DNA of 64,000 nt, from positions 124,001 to 188,000 of the forward strand of contig NZ_CAURPW010000002.1 of assembly GCF_963526985.1 (NCBI RefSeq). Direction: 5' to 3'. The position numbers were made by a program, and so were the translations under genes. Positions 42,429 through 51,465 of this stretch are shown piece by piece. The notes beneath the pieces were generated by a model, which searched no databases, was not told where the DNA came from, and worked only from the letters and a program-made list of their open reading frames with translations. The stretch is from an uncultured Campylobacter sp. Its GTDB lineage: Bacteria; Campylobacterota; Campylobacteria; Campylobacterales; Campylobacteraceae. Positions within the stretch are counted from its first letter, which is position 1; the number at the start of each line of letters is the position of its first letter.

Positions 42429-43620
42429 TTTCCAGCTCGTTTATACGCTCAAAGAGGCTTGGGTGCGAGTGATAGACGAACGCGTAGAGCGGATGAGCCT
42501 TCGGGAAGGCCTTGTTTTCGGAGCCTAGCTTTTTTAGCGCGCTTATCATGTCGGCTTTGTTTGAGACGTCGCCTGCGAATTTATCGGCGCCAAATTCGTT
42601 CGCACAGCTAAAATACGAGCTCACCGGCGAAAATAAAAATCCGAAAATCGGCGAAAAAAGTAGCAAAAACACGATCGTTCCGCCGCCTCCGCTATGAAGC
42701 CCAAGCGCTTGATACGCCGCGTCCGGGATATTGCCGAATATCAAAAACATCACAAAAAGCATAACCGCGCTTAGAGCGATCATTTTTAGGATATCTTTGT
42801 GCTTAAAATGCCCCAGCTCGTGCCCCAAAACGGCGATTATCTCCTCTAAACTTAGCTTTTTAACGAGCGTGTCGAAAAGCACCACGCGTTTAGTCGCGCC
42901 AAGGCCGCCGAAATAGGCGTTTAAGCGGTTGTCGCGCTTGCTGGCGTCTATCGTAAAAACGCCGCTACTTTTAAACCCGCACCGCGCCAAAAGCCCTTCT
43001 ATACGGCTTTTTAACTCACCCTCTTCTAGCGGCTGCATTTTGTTAAAGATGGGCGCGATGAGCGTCGGATAGATGAGATTTATAACAAGCGCGACGGCAA
43101 AGCTAAGCAAAAACGCCCAAAACCACCAAAAATCGCCCAAAAATCTAATGCAAAGTAGCACCAGCCACACAAATAGCGTGCCGAAAACCAGCGTTAGCGC
43201 GAGCGTTTTAAGCAGGTCAAGCGCGAAAATTTTAGGCGTTACGTTTGAAAAGCCGAGCTTTTTATCTTTGACGAAGGTTTCGTAGATATTTAGCGGCAGT
43301 TCTAGCAGCGACGAAACGAGCAAAAATACCATAACCATAAAGACGTTATCGCCTATATCTCCCGTTTTATAAGCATGCCCCGATATCGCGCCAAGCCCCC
43401 AGCACGCCCACATCATAAATATCGCGGCGTGATAAAAAAGGCTAGCTATCTCAAATTTTTGATTGCTTATCGCTGCGGCGGCTGCGGTTTTGTACTCGCT
43501 CTGCGATAAAACGACGGCCGGCTTTTTAGCCTCTGCGCGTATAAAATTTATCTGCAAAATCGCCAAAATCGCCTTTGCGGCAACGTAAAAAAAATAAATA
43601 CCGAGTAAAAAATAAAACAT
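42415..43620 (-). CDS. M48 family membrane metalloprotease (Ste24-like)
   Basis: 401 residues, about seven membrane segments. Zinc motif HELGHFKH, with the third ligand in CANEFGADKFA. It is of CAAX-prenyl-protease type 1 family, full length. In bacteria without prenylation it probably serves membrane-protein quality control. It is translated together with prmC (14-base overlap). Confidence 0.92.
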   Translation of the reverse strand: MFYFLLGIYFFYVAAKAILAILQINFIRAEAKKPAVVLSQSEYKTAAAAAISNQKFEIASLFYHAAIFMMWACWGLGAISGHAYKTGDIGDNVFMVMVFLLVSSLLELPLNIYETFVKDKKLGFSNVTPKIFALDLLKTLALTLVFGTLFVWLVLLCIRFLGDFWWFWAFLLSFAVALVINLIYPTLIAPIFNKMQPLEEGELKSRIEGLLARCGFKSSGVFTIDASKRDNRLNAYFGGLGATKRVVLFDTLVKKLSLEEIIAVLGHELGHFKHKDILKMIALSAVMLFVMFLIFGNIPDAAYQALGLHSGGGGTIVFLLLFSPIFGFLFSPVSSYFSCANEFGADKFAGDVSNKADMISALKKLGSENKAFPKAHPLYAFVYHSHPSLFERINELENDGK

Positions 43621-43631
43621 ATTTTTACGCC

Positions 43632-44993
43632 CTATTTTAAAAAATTATCGTAAAACGAGCTGATAAAAAGCACCAAAATGATAAACGGCACGACGAATTT
43701 GATATACCAAAACCAGATATTTACGAGTTTTGCGTATTTTTCGCTGCCCTGCATTATCTCGCGTTTGGCTTCGTCTTTTAGCACCCAGCCTACGAATATC
43801 GCGCATCCTAGCGAAGTCAGCACGAAAAATATCGTAGCGCTGATGGCGTCGTATGCGTCAAAGATATTTTTACCGAAAATTTTAACGTCCGCAAGCAAAT
43901 TCGTAGCCATCAAGGACGGTAAATTTCCAAATATAAATATCGTGCCTAGCACCAGCAAAATCGCGCTTTTGCGCTTGATTTTAAATTTTTCCTGAAGCGT
44001 CGTAATGATAACCTCGTAGATCGGCAGCGAGGTCGTGAGCGCGGCGATCATCAGCAGCGCAAAAAAAGCCACCGCGAAAAATCCGCCAAAAGGCATATGC
44101 GAAAAAACGATCGGCAAGCTCTTAAACACGAGGCTTGGGCCGCTGTCGGGAGATACGCCGTAGCTAAAGAGCGACGGAAATATCATAAAGCCCGCAAGCA
44201 CGGCGATGAGGGTGTTTAGGATGCCCGTGATGATAGAGATTTTAACCAGCCCTTCGTCCTTTTTAACAAAGCTAGAAAGCGTGATCATCACGCCAAAACC
44301 AAGCGAAAGCGCGAAAAATACCTGCCCCAAAACCTCGACGAAAAGCTTTAAATTTATCTTTGAAAAATCTGGCGTGAGGTAAAATTTAACCCCCTGCGCC
44401 ACGCCATCTAAGGTCAAGTTTTTTACGATCATCACGATCATCAGCACGAAAAGTAGCGGCATGAGGTACTTCGCCGAGCGCTCTATACCGCCGACTGCGC
44501 CCTGCACCAAGATCGCGTAGTTTACGAGTACGAACACGAGCGTCGCGAAGCTGATAGCCAGCGGATCGCTCACGATATTTTGCTCGTAAAACGCGCTCGT
44601 AGCCTCAAAGCTCAGCACCTGCGAGAGATCGAGCATGCCAAATGCGATCTGTGCGATGTAGTTTAGCACCCAGCCGCCGATAACCATGTAGTAGGCCATG
44701 ATGCCAAATGCCCCAAGCAGCCCCATCCAGCCCACGATTTTCCACGCCGGATTTATATTTTTACCGCCGAATGCGTCCACGGCGTTGCATTTTAGGCGTC
44801 TGCCGATCGCATTTTCAGCCAAAATCATCGGTATACCGATCACGATCATCGCGATGCAAAACACGAGCACGTAGGCGCCGCCGCCGTTTTGCCCAACCAG
44901 ATACGGGAAACGCCACGTCGCGCCAAAACCGACCGTAGCTCCTGCAACGGCTAAAATGTATGTGAGTTTTGAACTCCACGATTTTCTATCCAT
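43632..44993 (-). CDS. Sodium-dependent transporter, NSS/SNF family
   Basis: 453 residues with about eleven or twelve membrane segments. VAGATVGFGATWRFPYLVGQNGG is the NSS signature in TM1. ALSLGFGVMITLSSF in TM6 has the unwound-helix pattern. Related to LeuT and tyrosine/tryptophan symporters; amino acid/Na+ symport is inferred. An N-terminal remnant of a second copy lies at 47245-47453, and another intact NSS gene at 49990. Confidence 0.92.
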   Translation of the reverse strand: MDRKSWSSKLTYILAVAGATVGFGATWRFPYLVGQNGGGAYVLVFCIAMIVIGIPMILAENAIGRRLKCNAVDAFGGKNINPAWKIVGWMGLLGAFGIMAYYMVIGGWVLNYIAQIAFGMLDLSQVLSFEATSAFYEQNIVSDPLAISFATLVFVLVNYAILVQGAVGGIERSAKYLMPLLFVLMIVMIVKNLTLDGVAQGVKFYLTPDFSKINLKLFVEVLGQVFFALSLGFGVMITLSSFVKKDEGLVKISIITGILNTLIAVLAGFMIFPSLFSYGVSPDSGPSLVFKSLPIVFSHMPFGGFFAVAFFALLMIAALTTSLPIYEVIITTLQEKFKIKRKSAILLVLGTIFIFGNLPSLMATNLLADVKIFGKNIFDAYDAISATIFFVLTSLGCAIFVGWVLKDEAKREIMQGSEKYAKLVNIWFWYIKFVVPFIILVLFISSFYDNFLK

Positions 44994-45130
44994 CTGTATA
45001 CCTTTGTGAAAAAGAGAGATTATATAAAAATTTTATTTAAAGTTTTTAGAACCATCTTTAAAATTTAAAACAAATCCGGATTAAAATTTGTAAATATTAT
45101 TAGAAAAAGGCTGTTTGGCATAAATTTAAA

Positions 45131-45156
45131 GGCGTAAATTTATGCAAATTTACGCC
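45131..45156 (-). terminator. Hairpin terminator after the BCCT gene
   Basis: GGCGTAAATTT (45131-45141) and AAATTTACGCC (45146-45156) form a perfect 11-bp stem with a 4-base loop, 7 bases after the BCCT stop. On the minus strand TTTAAATTTATG follows. Confidence 0.65.
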
Positions 45157-45162
45157 AAATTA

Positions 45163-47103
45163 TTATTTTCTAACTACATGCAAGAACTGCATATGTTTGC
45201 GGTATTGCTCGATGACGTCGTTTATCAGCGTGGCCTCGCTCCAACCAAGCACGTCGTAGTCTTGACCGCCCTCTTTTAGATATACCTCGGCTCTGTAGTA
45301 AAGATCGTCGCCTTCAAGCTCTCTAGTGTAGTCCGGGCTCTGGCTTTTGGTGAGATATACGCCGTATCTAAAGTCCATCTCGTCGCCAAGCCCGACGTTT
45401 AAATTTACGAAATTTTCAGCTTTTGTTACATTTGCCTCAAGTCCGTTTTTGGCAAATTCCTCTTTTAGCTCGTTAAAGGCTTTTAGCACGACTTCGTTTA
45501 AAAATTTCTTGCCATCTTTCTTGCCTGGCAGCGTAATGATCGCACTTAGGCGCTCTTGCCACGGCTTTGAAAGATCACTAATGGGCATGTTGTTAAAGTT
45601 ATTTGTCTCTTTTTTGGTTAGATCCACACGTAACGCCTTAAATAGCCCGTAAATAGCGCCAAGTAGCACTATGGCAAACGGCAACGCCGTAGTTATCGTA
45701 AGTGCTTGAAGCGAGCCAAGGCCGCCGGCTAGCATCAAAAATGCCGCCACGACGCCCACTGTAACTCCCCAAAAGACCTTTTGCCAAACCGGCGTATCGT
45801 CCTTGCCGTTTGAGCAAAGCATGTTCATCACGATCGCCGCTGAGTCGGCCGAAGTGATGAAAAATATGACGATCATAAAGACTGCGATCGTGCTTAGCAA
45901 GCTTGAAAAGCTAAATTTTTCTAAAAACATAAAAAGCGCCGAAGCCGAGTCGGAATTTACGGTCGTTGCAAGCTCGCTAAATCCGCCCTGAACAAGCGCG
46001 ATCGCCGAGTTGCCAAAAAAGCTCATCCAGGCAAATGTAAAGCCGGTTGGCACGAAAAGTACGCCGATCACAAATTCTCTTATCGTCCTGCCCTTTGAGA
46101 TTTTAGCTATAAAAAGCCCCACAAACGGCGACCAAGATAGCCACCAAGCCCAGTATAGCAGCGTCCAACCGCCAAGCCAGCTCTCATTTTGCCTCTCGTA
46201 GGCGTAGAGGTTAAAGGTATTTGAAATAAGCGTCGAGACGTAGTCGCCGCTGTTTTGCACAAACGACTTTAAAAGCTGCGTCGTATCGCCTAAAAATAGT
46301 ATCAAAAACATAAAACATATAGCTAGCGCGATATTTGAGTTTGATAAAATTTTAATCCCCTTATCCACGCCGCTTGCCGCTGAGATGGTCGCTGCAAAAC
46401 AAAGCACGATAAGAAGCGTGATATGCATAGTCGGCAGGCCAAAAACGTGCGTAAGGCCGGCATTTACCTGAAGTACGCCGTATCCTAGCGAGGTCGCTAC
46501 GCCAAAAAGCGTCGCCACGACGGCAAATGTGTCGATGGCGTTGCCGATCTTGCCGTAAATTTTATCGCCGATGATCGGATAAAACGCCGATCTAAGCGTG
46601 AGCGGCAAGCCGTGTCTATACGAGAAAAAGGCGAGAATTAATGCCACGATAGCATAGACCGACCATGCGCCCATGCCCCAGTGAAAGAAGGTAATATTCA
46701 TCGCAAGCTTTTGCGCTGCGATAGTTTGCGCGTCGCCGAGCGGCGGATTTAGATAGTGCATGAGCGGCTCGGCCACGCCAAAAAACACAAGTCCGATGCC
46801 CATGCCGGCGGCAAAAAGCATAGAAAACCACGAGATATTTTTGTGCTCCGGCTTTACGTGATCGGCTCCCAGTTTGATCTCGCCAAGCTTGCTAAAGCCA
46901 AGGATGATGATGCTTAGAAGTATGACGGCGACGGCCAGGATGTAAAACCAGCCAAATTTGGCCGCGATGTAGTTTTGCATACCTTTAAAAAACTCATTTG
47001 AGAAATTTGGAAATATCGCTGCAAATGCCGTTATTAAAAATATGACAACAAGCGATGGGATAAATACCGAATTGTTAAATTTCGACCTTTGAAATTTGAT
47101 CAT
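45163..47103 (-). CDS. BCCT family betaine/choline/carnitine-type transporter
   Basis: 646 residues with about twelve membrane segments and a cytoplasmic C-terminal domain of about 145 residues. The aromatic box lies in YWAWWLSWSPFVGLF, after FFHWGMGAWSVYAIVAL. FAAGMGIGLVFFGVAEPLMH has the Gly-rich stretch. The long C-terminus resembles the osmosensing tail of BetT-like transporters. Uptake of an osmolyte such as choline or betaine is inferred. No betaine-synthesis gene is nearby. Confidence 0.92.
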   Translation of the reverse strand: MIKFQRSKFNNSVFIPSLVVIFLITAFAAIFPNFSNEFFKGMQNYIAAKFGWFYILAVAVILLSIIILGFSKLGEIKLGADHVKPEHKNISWFSMLFAAGMGIGLVFFGVAEPLMHYLNPPLGDAQTIAAQKLAMNITFFHWGMGAWSVYAIVALILAFFSYRHGLPLTLRSAFYPIIGDKIYGKIGNAIDTFAVVATLFGVATSLGYGVLQVNAGLTHVFGLPTMHITLLIVLCFAATISAASGVDKGIKILSNSNIALAICFMFLILFLGDTTQLLKSFVQNSGDYVSTLISNTFNLYAYERQNESWLGGWTLLYWAWWLSWSPFVGLFIAKISKGRTIREFVIGVLFVPTGFTFAWMSFFGNSAIALVQGGFSELATTVNSDSASALFMFLEKFSFSSLLSTIAVFMIVIFFITSADSAAIVMNMLCSNGKDDTPVWQKVFWGVTVGVVAAFLMLAGGLGSLQALTITTALPFAIVLLGAIYGLFKALRVDLTKKETNNFNNMPISDLSKPWQERLSAIITLPGKKDGKKFLNEVVLKAFNELKEEFAKNGLEANVTKAENFVNLNVGLGDEMDFRYGVYLTKSQSPDYTRELEGDDLYYRAEVYLKEGGQDYDVLGWSEATLINDVIEQYRKHMQFLHVVRK

Positions 47104-47171
47104 TTTTCTCCTTTTTTGTAAATTTCATTTTCCTTTTAAAATAACAAAAAAGAGTAAATAGGTCAAATTTA

Positions 47172-47201
47172 CTCCTTAAGTTTTTGGCTAAATTTAAGGA
47201 G
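47172..47201. repeat. Inverted repeat upstream of the BCCT gene
   Basis: CTCCTTAA (47172-47179) and TTAAGGAG (47194-47201), 8 bp around a 14-base loop, about 70 bases before the BCCT start. It could end readthrough from the decayed gene upstream or be an operator. Function unknown. Confidence 0.35.
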
Positions 47202-47244
47202 CAAACCACTGCAAAAAGGCGTTTTGAAAAAATTTACACTAAAT

Positions 47245-47453
47245 TTATCTGTAGTCTATTTTCGCGCTTTTAGCTTTTGTGACTCCAAAGATGATCGCAA
47301 CGATAAAAGCTATGCCAAATGTGATATAAAGTATGACGGTCGGCTTCTCTACCTCGATGCGAGATAGTGCCACGTCGCGCTAAAGCCCACGGTCGCGCCC
47401 GCAACAGTCAAAATATACGTTATCTTCGAACTCCAAGTTTTTCTATCCATCAT
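47245..47453 (-). pseudogene. Remnant of a second NSS transporter joined to a membrane-protein tail
   Basis: From ATG at 47450 it reads MDRKTWSSKITYILTVAGAT, then VGFSATWHYLASR and stop. It is nearly the same as the N-terminus of the 43632-44993 transporter. After the conserved GATW the similarity ends. In another frame, VILYITFGIAFIVAIIFGV and KAKSAKIDYR run to a stop at 47245. The remains look like a deletion that joined the start of an NSS gene to the end of a different membrane-protein gene. Confidence 0.7.
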
Positions 47454-47596
47454 AAACCCTTTTAATAAAACGCGAAATTATATAAAAAATTTGATTAAAA
47501 TTACGGGCAAACTGCGGTAATTTGGGTTAAATTTTTAATCTTTTCTAAATTTTAGGCCTAAATTTAAGCGGACTAAACGTAAATTTAAGCCTAAAA

Positions 47597-48043
47597 TCAA
47601 GTAAAATATCTCAAAATTTTAAATTTTCCTATCGCAAGGTACGCTAGCGACCAAACGAGAAAACAAATGCCAATAAGCCTAACAACATCGGTAAAATCGC
47701 GAATCTCAAATCTGCCCGTAATCAAAGAAAAAATCACTCCGCCCGCGATACAAAGAGCAAGAAGCGCAAGCGAGATAAAAACCGTAATATTCATGATTTT
47801 TGCCGTCATGCTCTTGTTTTCGCTATTTTTAGCCAGGGTTTCAAGCAGGGTTATTCTATTTATAAAGCCGTCTCTTTCGTACTCTACGCGCACGAGGTCG
47901 CCCTGTTCCAGACTAAAATCCGCCGAAAAAACGCCGCTAAATTTAATCCCGTCCAGCTCAAAACTAGCGCCGATAAACTCGTCTCGCTTAATAGTGCGTA
48001 AATTTAGAGCGCTAACTCTGCCCGTTTTAGTTAATTTTTTCAA
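47597..48043 (-). CDS. Small membrane protein of unknown function, 148 aa
   Basis: A soluble N-terminal half, probably a beta-barrel-like domain (GRVSALNLRTIKRDEFIGAS, VFSADFSLEQGDLVRVEY), is followed by two membrane segments (FISLALLALCIAGGVIFSL and GICFLVWSLAYLAIG). No family recognised. Its ATG overlaps the ABC-F stop by 4 bases, so it is coupled to that gene. Confidence 0.7.
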   Translation of the reverse strand: MKKLTKTGRVSALNLRTIKRDEFIGASFELDGIKFSGVFSADFSLEQGDLVRVEYERDGFINRITLLETLAKNSENKSMTAKIMNITVFISLALLALCIAGGVIFSLITGRFEIRDFTDVVRLIGICFLVWSLAYLAIGKFKILRYFT

Positions 48044-49980
48044 ATTTGCTCCAAATTTTCGGCGATTTCTAAAACTTCAAAGTATTCGTTCTCTAGCGTT
48101 TCAAGCTCGTTTTTAGCCGCTTCTAGGTCGTTATAAAGCGCGGTTAGGCCGATTTGCTGATAGATTTTAGGATCGCTAAGGCCCGCGTTTAGCTCTTTTA
48201 TCTTAGCTTCCAGCGCGGCGATTTTTTCAGGGTGCGAGGATAAAATTTGCGTTTGCTTGTAGCTTAGCTTCGCGCTTGTTTTGCTCTTTTGTTTTTGCGC
48301 TTGCTCGGCTTCGCTAGCTAGGCTTGCTTCAAATTTACCAAGCTCGGCTAATTCGTCTTCTAGTTCGAGATAGACGCTATATTCTTGATGTAGCACCTCG
48401 ATCGCCGTGCCCTCAAATGCCCAGAGCTTGTGCGCGATCTTATCGACGAAGTAGCGGTCGTGGCTAACGATGATTATGGCGCCTTCAAAGCTTTGCAGGT
48501 AGTCCTCAAGGATGTTGATAGTAGCGATATCTAGGTCGTTTGTAGGCTCGTCAAGCACGAGTACGTCGTACTCCTTGCTAAAAAGCAAAGCCAGCGCCAC
48601 GCGGTTTTTCTCGCCGCCGCTTAGCACGCCGATGGGTTTGTCGAGGAATTCTTTAGGAAATAGGAAATTTTTAAGATAGCCGTAGACGTGCATATTTCGC
48701 CCGCGTACCATGACGTGATCGCCGCCGTTTGGGCAAAAGGTCTCGATGAGGCTCTTATCGTCATCCAGCGCGCTTCGCGACTGGTCAAAGTATCCCACGC
48801 GCACCTCGCCGCGCTTAATCTCGCCGCTACTAGGCTTTTCAAACCCGAGTAAAATTTTAATAAGAGTGCTTTTGCCGCTGCCGTTTCGTCCGACTATCGC
48901 GATACGCTCGCCTTGCAAAACGCGCGCGTTAAAATCGCTAAAAAGCTGCTTACCGCCGATATTTTTGCTTAATTGTTTGATCTCAAAGAGCATCTTTTTG
49001 CGGTTTATGCTTTGCGTTTGGTTAAAATTTTTACTCGCGCGCTCAAGCTCGAGCCTAACGCGGCGTATCACGCCCGGATTTTTCTTAGCCTCTTCGCGCA
49101 TGGCTAGCACTCGCTCTTTGCGCCCTTCGTTGCGTTTTAGACGCGCTTTGACGCCACGGCGCAGCCACTCCTCCTCGGCTTTTAGCTGTTTTAACAGCGT
49201 CTCGTGAGATTTAGCTAGGCTAGCTAAAATTTCCTCTTTTTTAGCTAGATAGTTTGCGTAACCGCCGTCAAATGACGCCAGCGCGCCCTCCTCGATCTCG
49301 GCGCTTCTAGTTGCTAGCGCGTCGATAAAGTAGCGATCGTGCGAGATGAAAACTATCGTCTGACGCGAGCTTTTTAGCATATCCTCTAAAAATCTCACCA
49401 TATAAACGTCAAGGTGGTTTGTAGGCTCGTCAAGCAGCAAAATATCGGGCTTTTTAAGGATCAAAGCGCCCAGAGCTACGCGGCGTATCTCGCCTCCGCT
49501 GAGGCTTGCGACAGCTCGGTTTTCGTACTCTTTTAGCTTAAACTCCTCCAGCACGCGCTCGATCTTGCGCTCGATCTGCCAGCCGTCTTTTGCTTCGATA
49601 AATTTGATTAGTTCATCTTGCCTCGCGTTTAGCTCGTTGTTGTGCGGATCGCGGCCGAGTGCCTCTAGCACCGCCGCATACTCGTCGCGTGCGTCGAAAA
49701 TTTCTTTTAGCTCCAAATTTAGCGCGTCTTTTACCGTCGCCGCATCGTCAAATTTGGGATTTTGCGCGAGCATTTCTACTTTTACGCCGCCTTGCACGAT
49801 ACGCCTGCCACTATCAGGCTCTAGCGAGCCCGCGACTAGTTTCATCAGCGTACTTTTGCCGCTGCCGTTTTTACCGATGATAGCGATACGCTCGCGCTCG
49901 TTTACACTGAGGCTTACTTTGTTTAAAATTTCATTAGGGCCGAATTTTTTACTAACGTCGATAAGGTCGATTAGAGCCAC
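48040..49980 (-). CDS. ABC-F family ATPase (Uup-like)
   Basis: 646 residues with two ABC domains: Walker A GKNGSGKSTLMK and GRNGSGKSTLIK, signature LSGGE in both, and DEPTNHLD and DEPTNDLD. The linker has the ABC-F charged helices (LLKQLKAEEEWLRRGVKARLK). A C-terminal coiled coil of about 100 residues resembles Uup. No membrane segments. Probably acts on ribosomes or in DNA-structure tolerance; the exact subfamily is uncertain. Confidence 0.92.
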   Translation of the reverse strand: MALIDLIDVSKKFGPNEILNKVSLSVNERERIAIIGKNGSGKSTLMKLVAGSLEPDSGRRIVQGGVKVEMLAQNPKFDDAATVKDALNLELKEIFDARDEYAAVLEALGRDPHNNELNARQDELIKFIEAKDGWQIERKIERVLEEFKLKEYENRAVASLSGGEIRRVALGALILKKPDILLLDEPTNHLDVYMVRFLEDMLKSSRQTIVFISHDRYFIDALATRSAEIEEGALASFDGGYANYLAKKEEILASLAKSHETLLKQLKAEEEWLRRGVKARLKRNEGRKERVLAMREEAKKNPGVIRRVRLELERASKNFNQTQSINRKKMLFEIKQLSKNIGGKQLFSDFNARVLQGERIAIVGRNGSGKSTLIKILLGFEKPSSGEIKRGEVRVGYFDQSRSALDDDKSLIETFCPNGGDHVMVRGRNMHVYGYLKNFLFPKEFLDKPIGVLSGGEKNRVALALLFSKEYDVLVLDEPTNDLDIATINILEDYLQSFEGAIIIVSHDRYFVDKIAHKLWAFEGTAIEVLHQEYSVYLELEDELAELGKFEASLASEAEQAQKQKSKTSAKLSYKQTQILSSHPEKIAALEAKIKELNAGLSDPKIYQQIGLTALYNDLEAAKNELETLENEYFEVLEIAENLEQI

Positions 49981-49989
49981 GCGCGCCCT

Positions 49990-51300
49990 TTAAAACGAGA
50001 TATGCATGCTAAGCGCGATGATACAAAGCGTAAGCGCCATCGGCACGTATATATATCTGCCCGTAAAATACCAAAACGCGCCTTGTTTTTTTGCCGCGCC
50101 GGTATTTATCTCGTCCATGATCTCTTCTTTTTTGATGACCCAAAACCACGACACTGCGCCGATCACCGCGCCGATAGGGATGATATAGATCGAGACAAAG
50201 TCCATCCACGGCCCCCAGCTAGTTATGGCTTCCATATTTACGCCGATACCAAAACATATTATGCAAAGCGCGATCAGCACGACGCCGCGCTTTAGACTAG
50301 GAAATTTGTGCATTATCGACTCGGCGACGGCTTCGAACATATTTTGTAGCGAGGTCACGCCGCCAAAAATCACTGCCGTAAATAAAATAATCGCGAAAAT
50401 TTGACCGCCTGGCATGTCTTGTAAAATTTTAGGTAGCGTTACGAAAAGTAACCCAGGTCCCGCCGCAGGATCCATGCCGTAGGCAAATACCGCAGGCAGC
50501 ATAACAAGCGCCGCCGTCATCGCCGCGATCGTGTCAAAAATCGCCGTCTTTTGCGCGCTATCGACGATATCTTCGTCTTTATGCAGATACGCGCCGTAAA
50601 CTATCATACCAGAACCCGTGATAGATAGCGAGAAAAAGGCCTGCCCCATCGCCGCTACCCACACCATCGGATCAGCTAGCTTGCCCCAGTCGCTGTGAAA
50701 GACGAATTTATACCCGCCAAACGCCCCGTCTAGAAACGCCACCCTGATAGCGAGGATAAAAAATAGCACGAAAAAAAGCGGCATCATGATTTTATTTGTC
50801 TTTTCGATACTGTGCGCGCCGAAAAACAGCGTAAACAGCGTGCCCGCAACGACGATAAAGTGAAACGGCACGACCGAATAAGACGAAAGCGCAAAGGACT
50901 CAAACCAAGTGTTCGTATCCACGGTCATCAGCGAGCCAGTGATCGCCTGAAATAGCGCCTTTAAAACATACGCGATGATGACTGCGTAGCCGATAGCGAT
51001 ACACATCGAGCCAGCCAGCGGTATCCAGCCTAAAATTTTACCGAACGTGCCCCAGTTTCGACTCTTCCACGCGTATTCGTATGAGCCTAGCGTGCCGGTT
51101 TTGGCGCGCCTGCCGATAGCGTACTCGGCAGATAGCCCCACGTAGGAAAATATCGCAATAAAAAACAGATAAACGAGCAAAAACGCGCCGCCGCCGTTCG
51201 TACCGACCTTATAAGGAAACCCCCAGACGTTGGCCATACCGACAGCCGAGCCCACGCAAGCGATGATAAACGCCCATCTAGAGGTAAAAGTTTTATGCAT
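49990..51300 (-). CDS. Sodium-dependent transporter, NSS/SNF family
   Basis: About 436 residues from the ATG at 51300 (MHKTFTSRWAFIIACVGSAV). A start further upstream would add a polar stretch of 25 residues that is not part of the family. IACVGSAVGMANVWGFPYKVG is the TM1 signature. FFSLSITGSGMIVYGAYL is the TM6 region. It ends 10 bases before the ABC-F start. Distinct from the transporter at 43632, so the substrates probably differ. Confidence 0.9.
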   Translation of the reverse strand: MHKTFTSRWAFIIACVGSAVGMANVWGFPYKVGTNGGGAFLLVYLFFIAIFSYVGLSAEYAIGRRAKTGTLGSYEYAWKSRNWGTFGKILGWIPLAGSMCIAIGYAVIIAYVLKALFQAITGSLMTVDTNTWFESFALSSYSVVPFHFIVVAGTLFTLFFGAHSIEKTNKIMMPLFFVLFFILAIRVAFLDGAFGGYKFVFHSDWGKLADPMVWVAAMGQAFFSLSITGSGMIVYGAYLHKDEDIVDSAQKTAIFDTIAAMTAALVMLPAVFAYGMDPAAGPGLLFVTLPKILQDMPGGQIFAIILFTAVIFGGVTSLQNMFEAVAESIMHKFPSLKRGVVLIALCIICFGIGVNMEAITSWGPWMDFVSIYIIPIGAVIGAVSWFWVIKKEEIMDEINTGAAKKQGAFWYFTGRYIYVPMALTLCIIALSMHISF

Positions 51301-51421
51301 TTTGACGTCCGTTCGTAGTAGATTTTTTAAATTATACTTGATTAATCTAATAAAAAGATTATGCCCGCCGACCAAGCAAGCCCGCCGCGCCGCCTTAAAA
51401 CGCTTTAAATTTATATTTGGG

Positions 51422-51427
51422 TATAAT
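51422..51427 (+). promoter_or_regulatory. -10 box TATAAT for the MATE gene
   Basis: TATAAT 39 bases before the ATG at 51466, divergent from the NSS transporter gene. No -35 recognised. Confidence 0.55.
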
Positions 51428-51465
51428 CGCGCGTTATTTAAAATCCACGTTACAAAAGAGAAATT

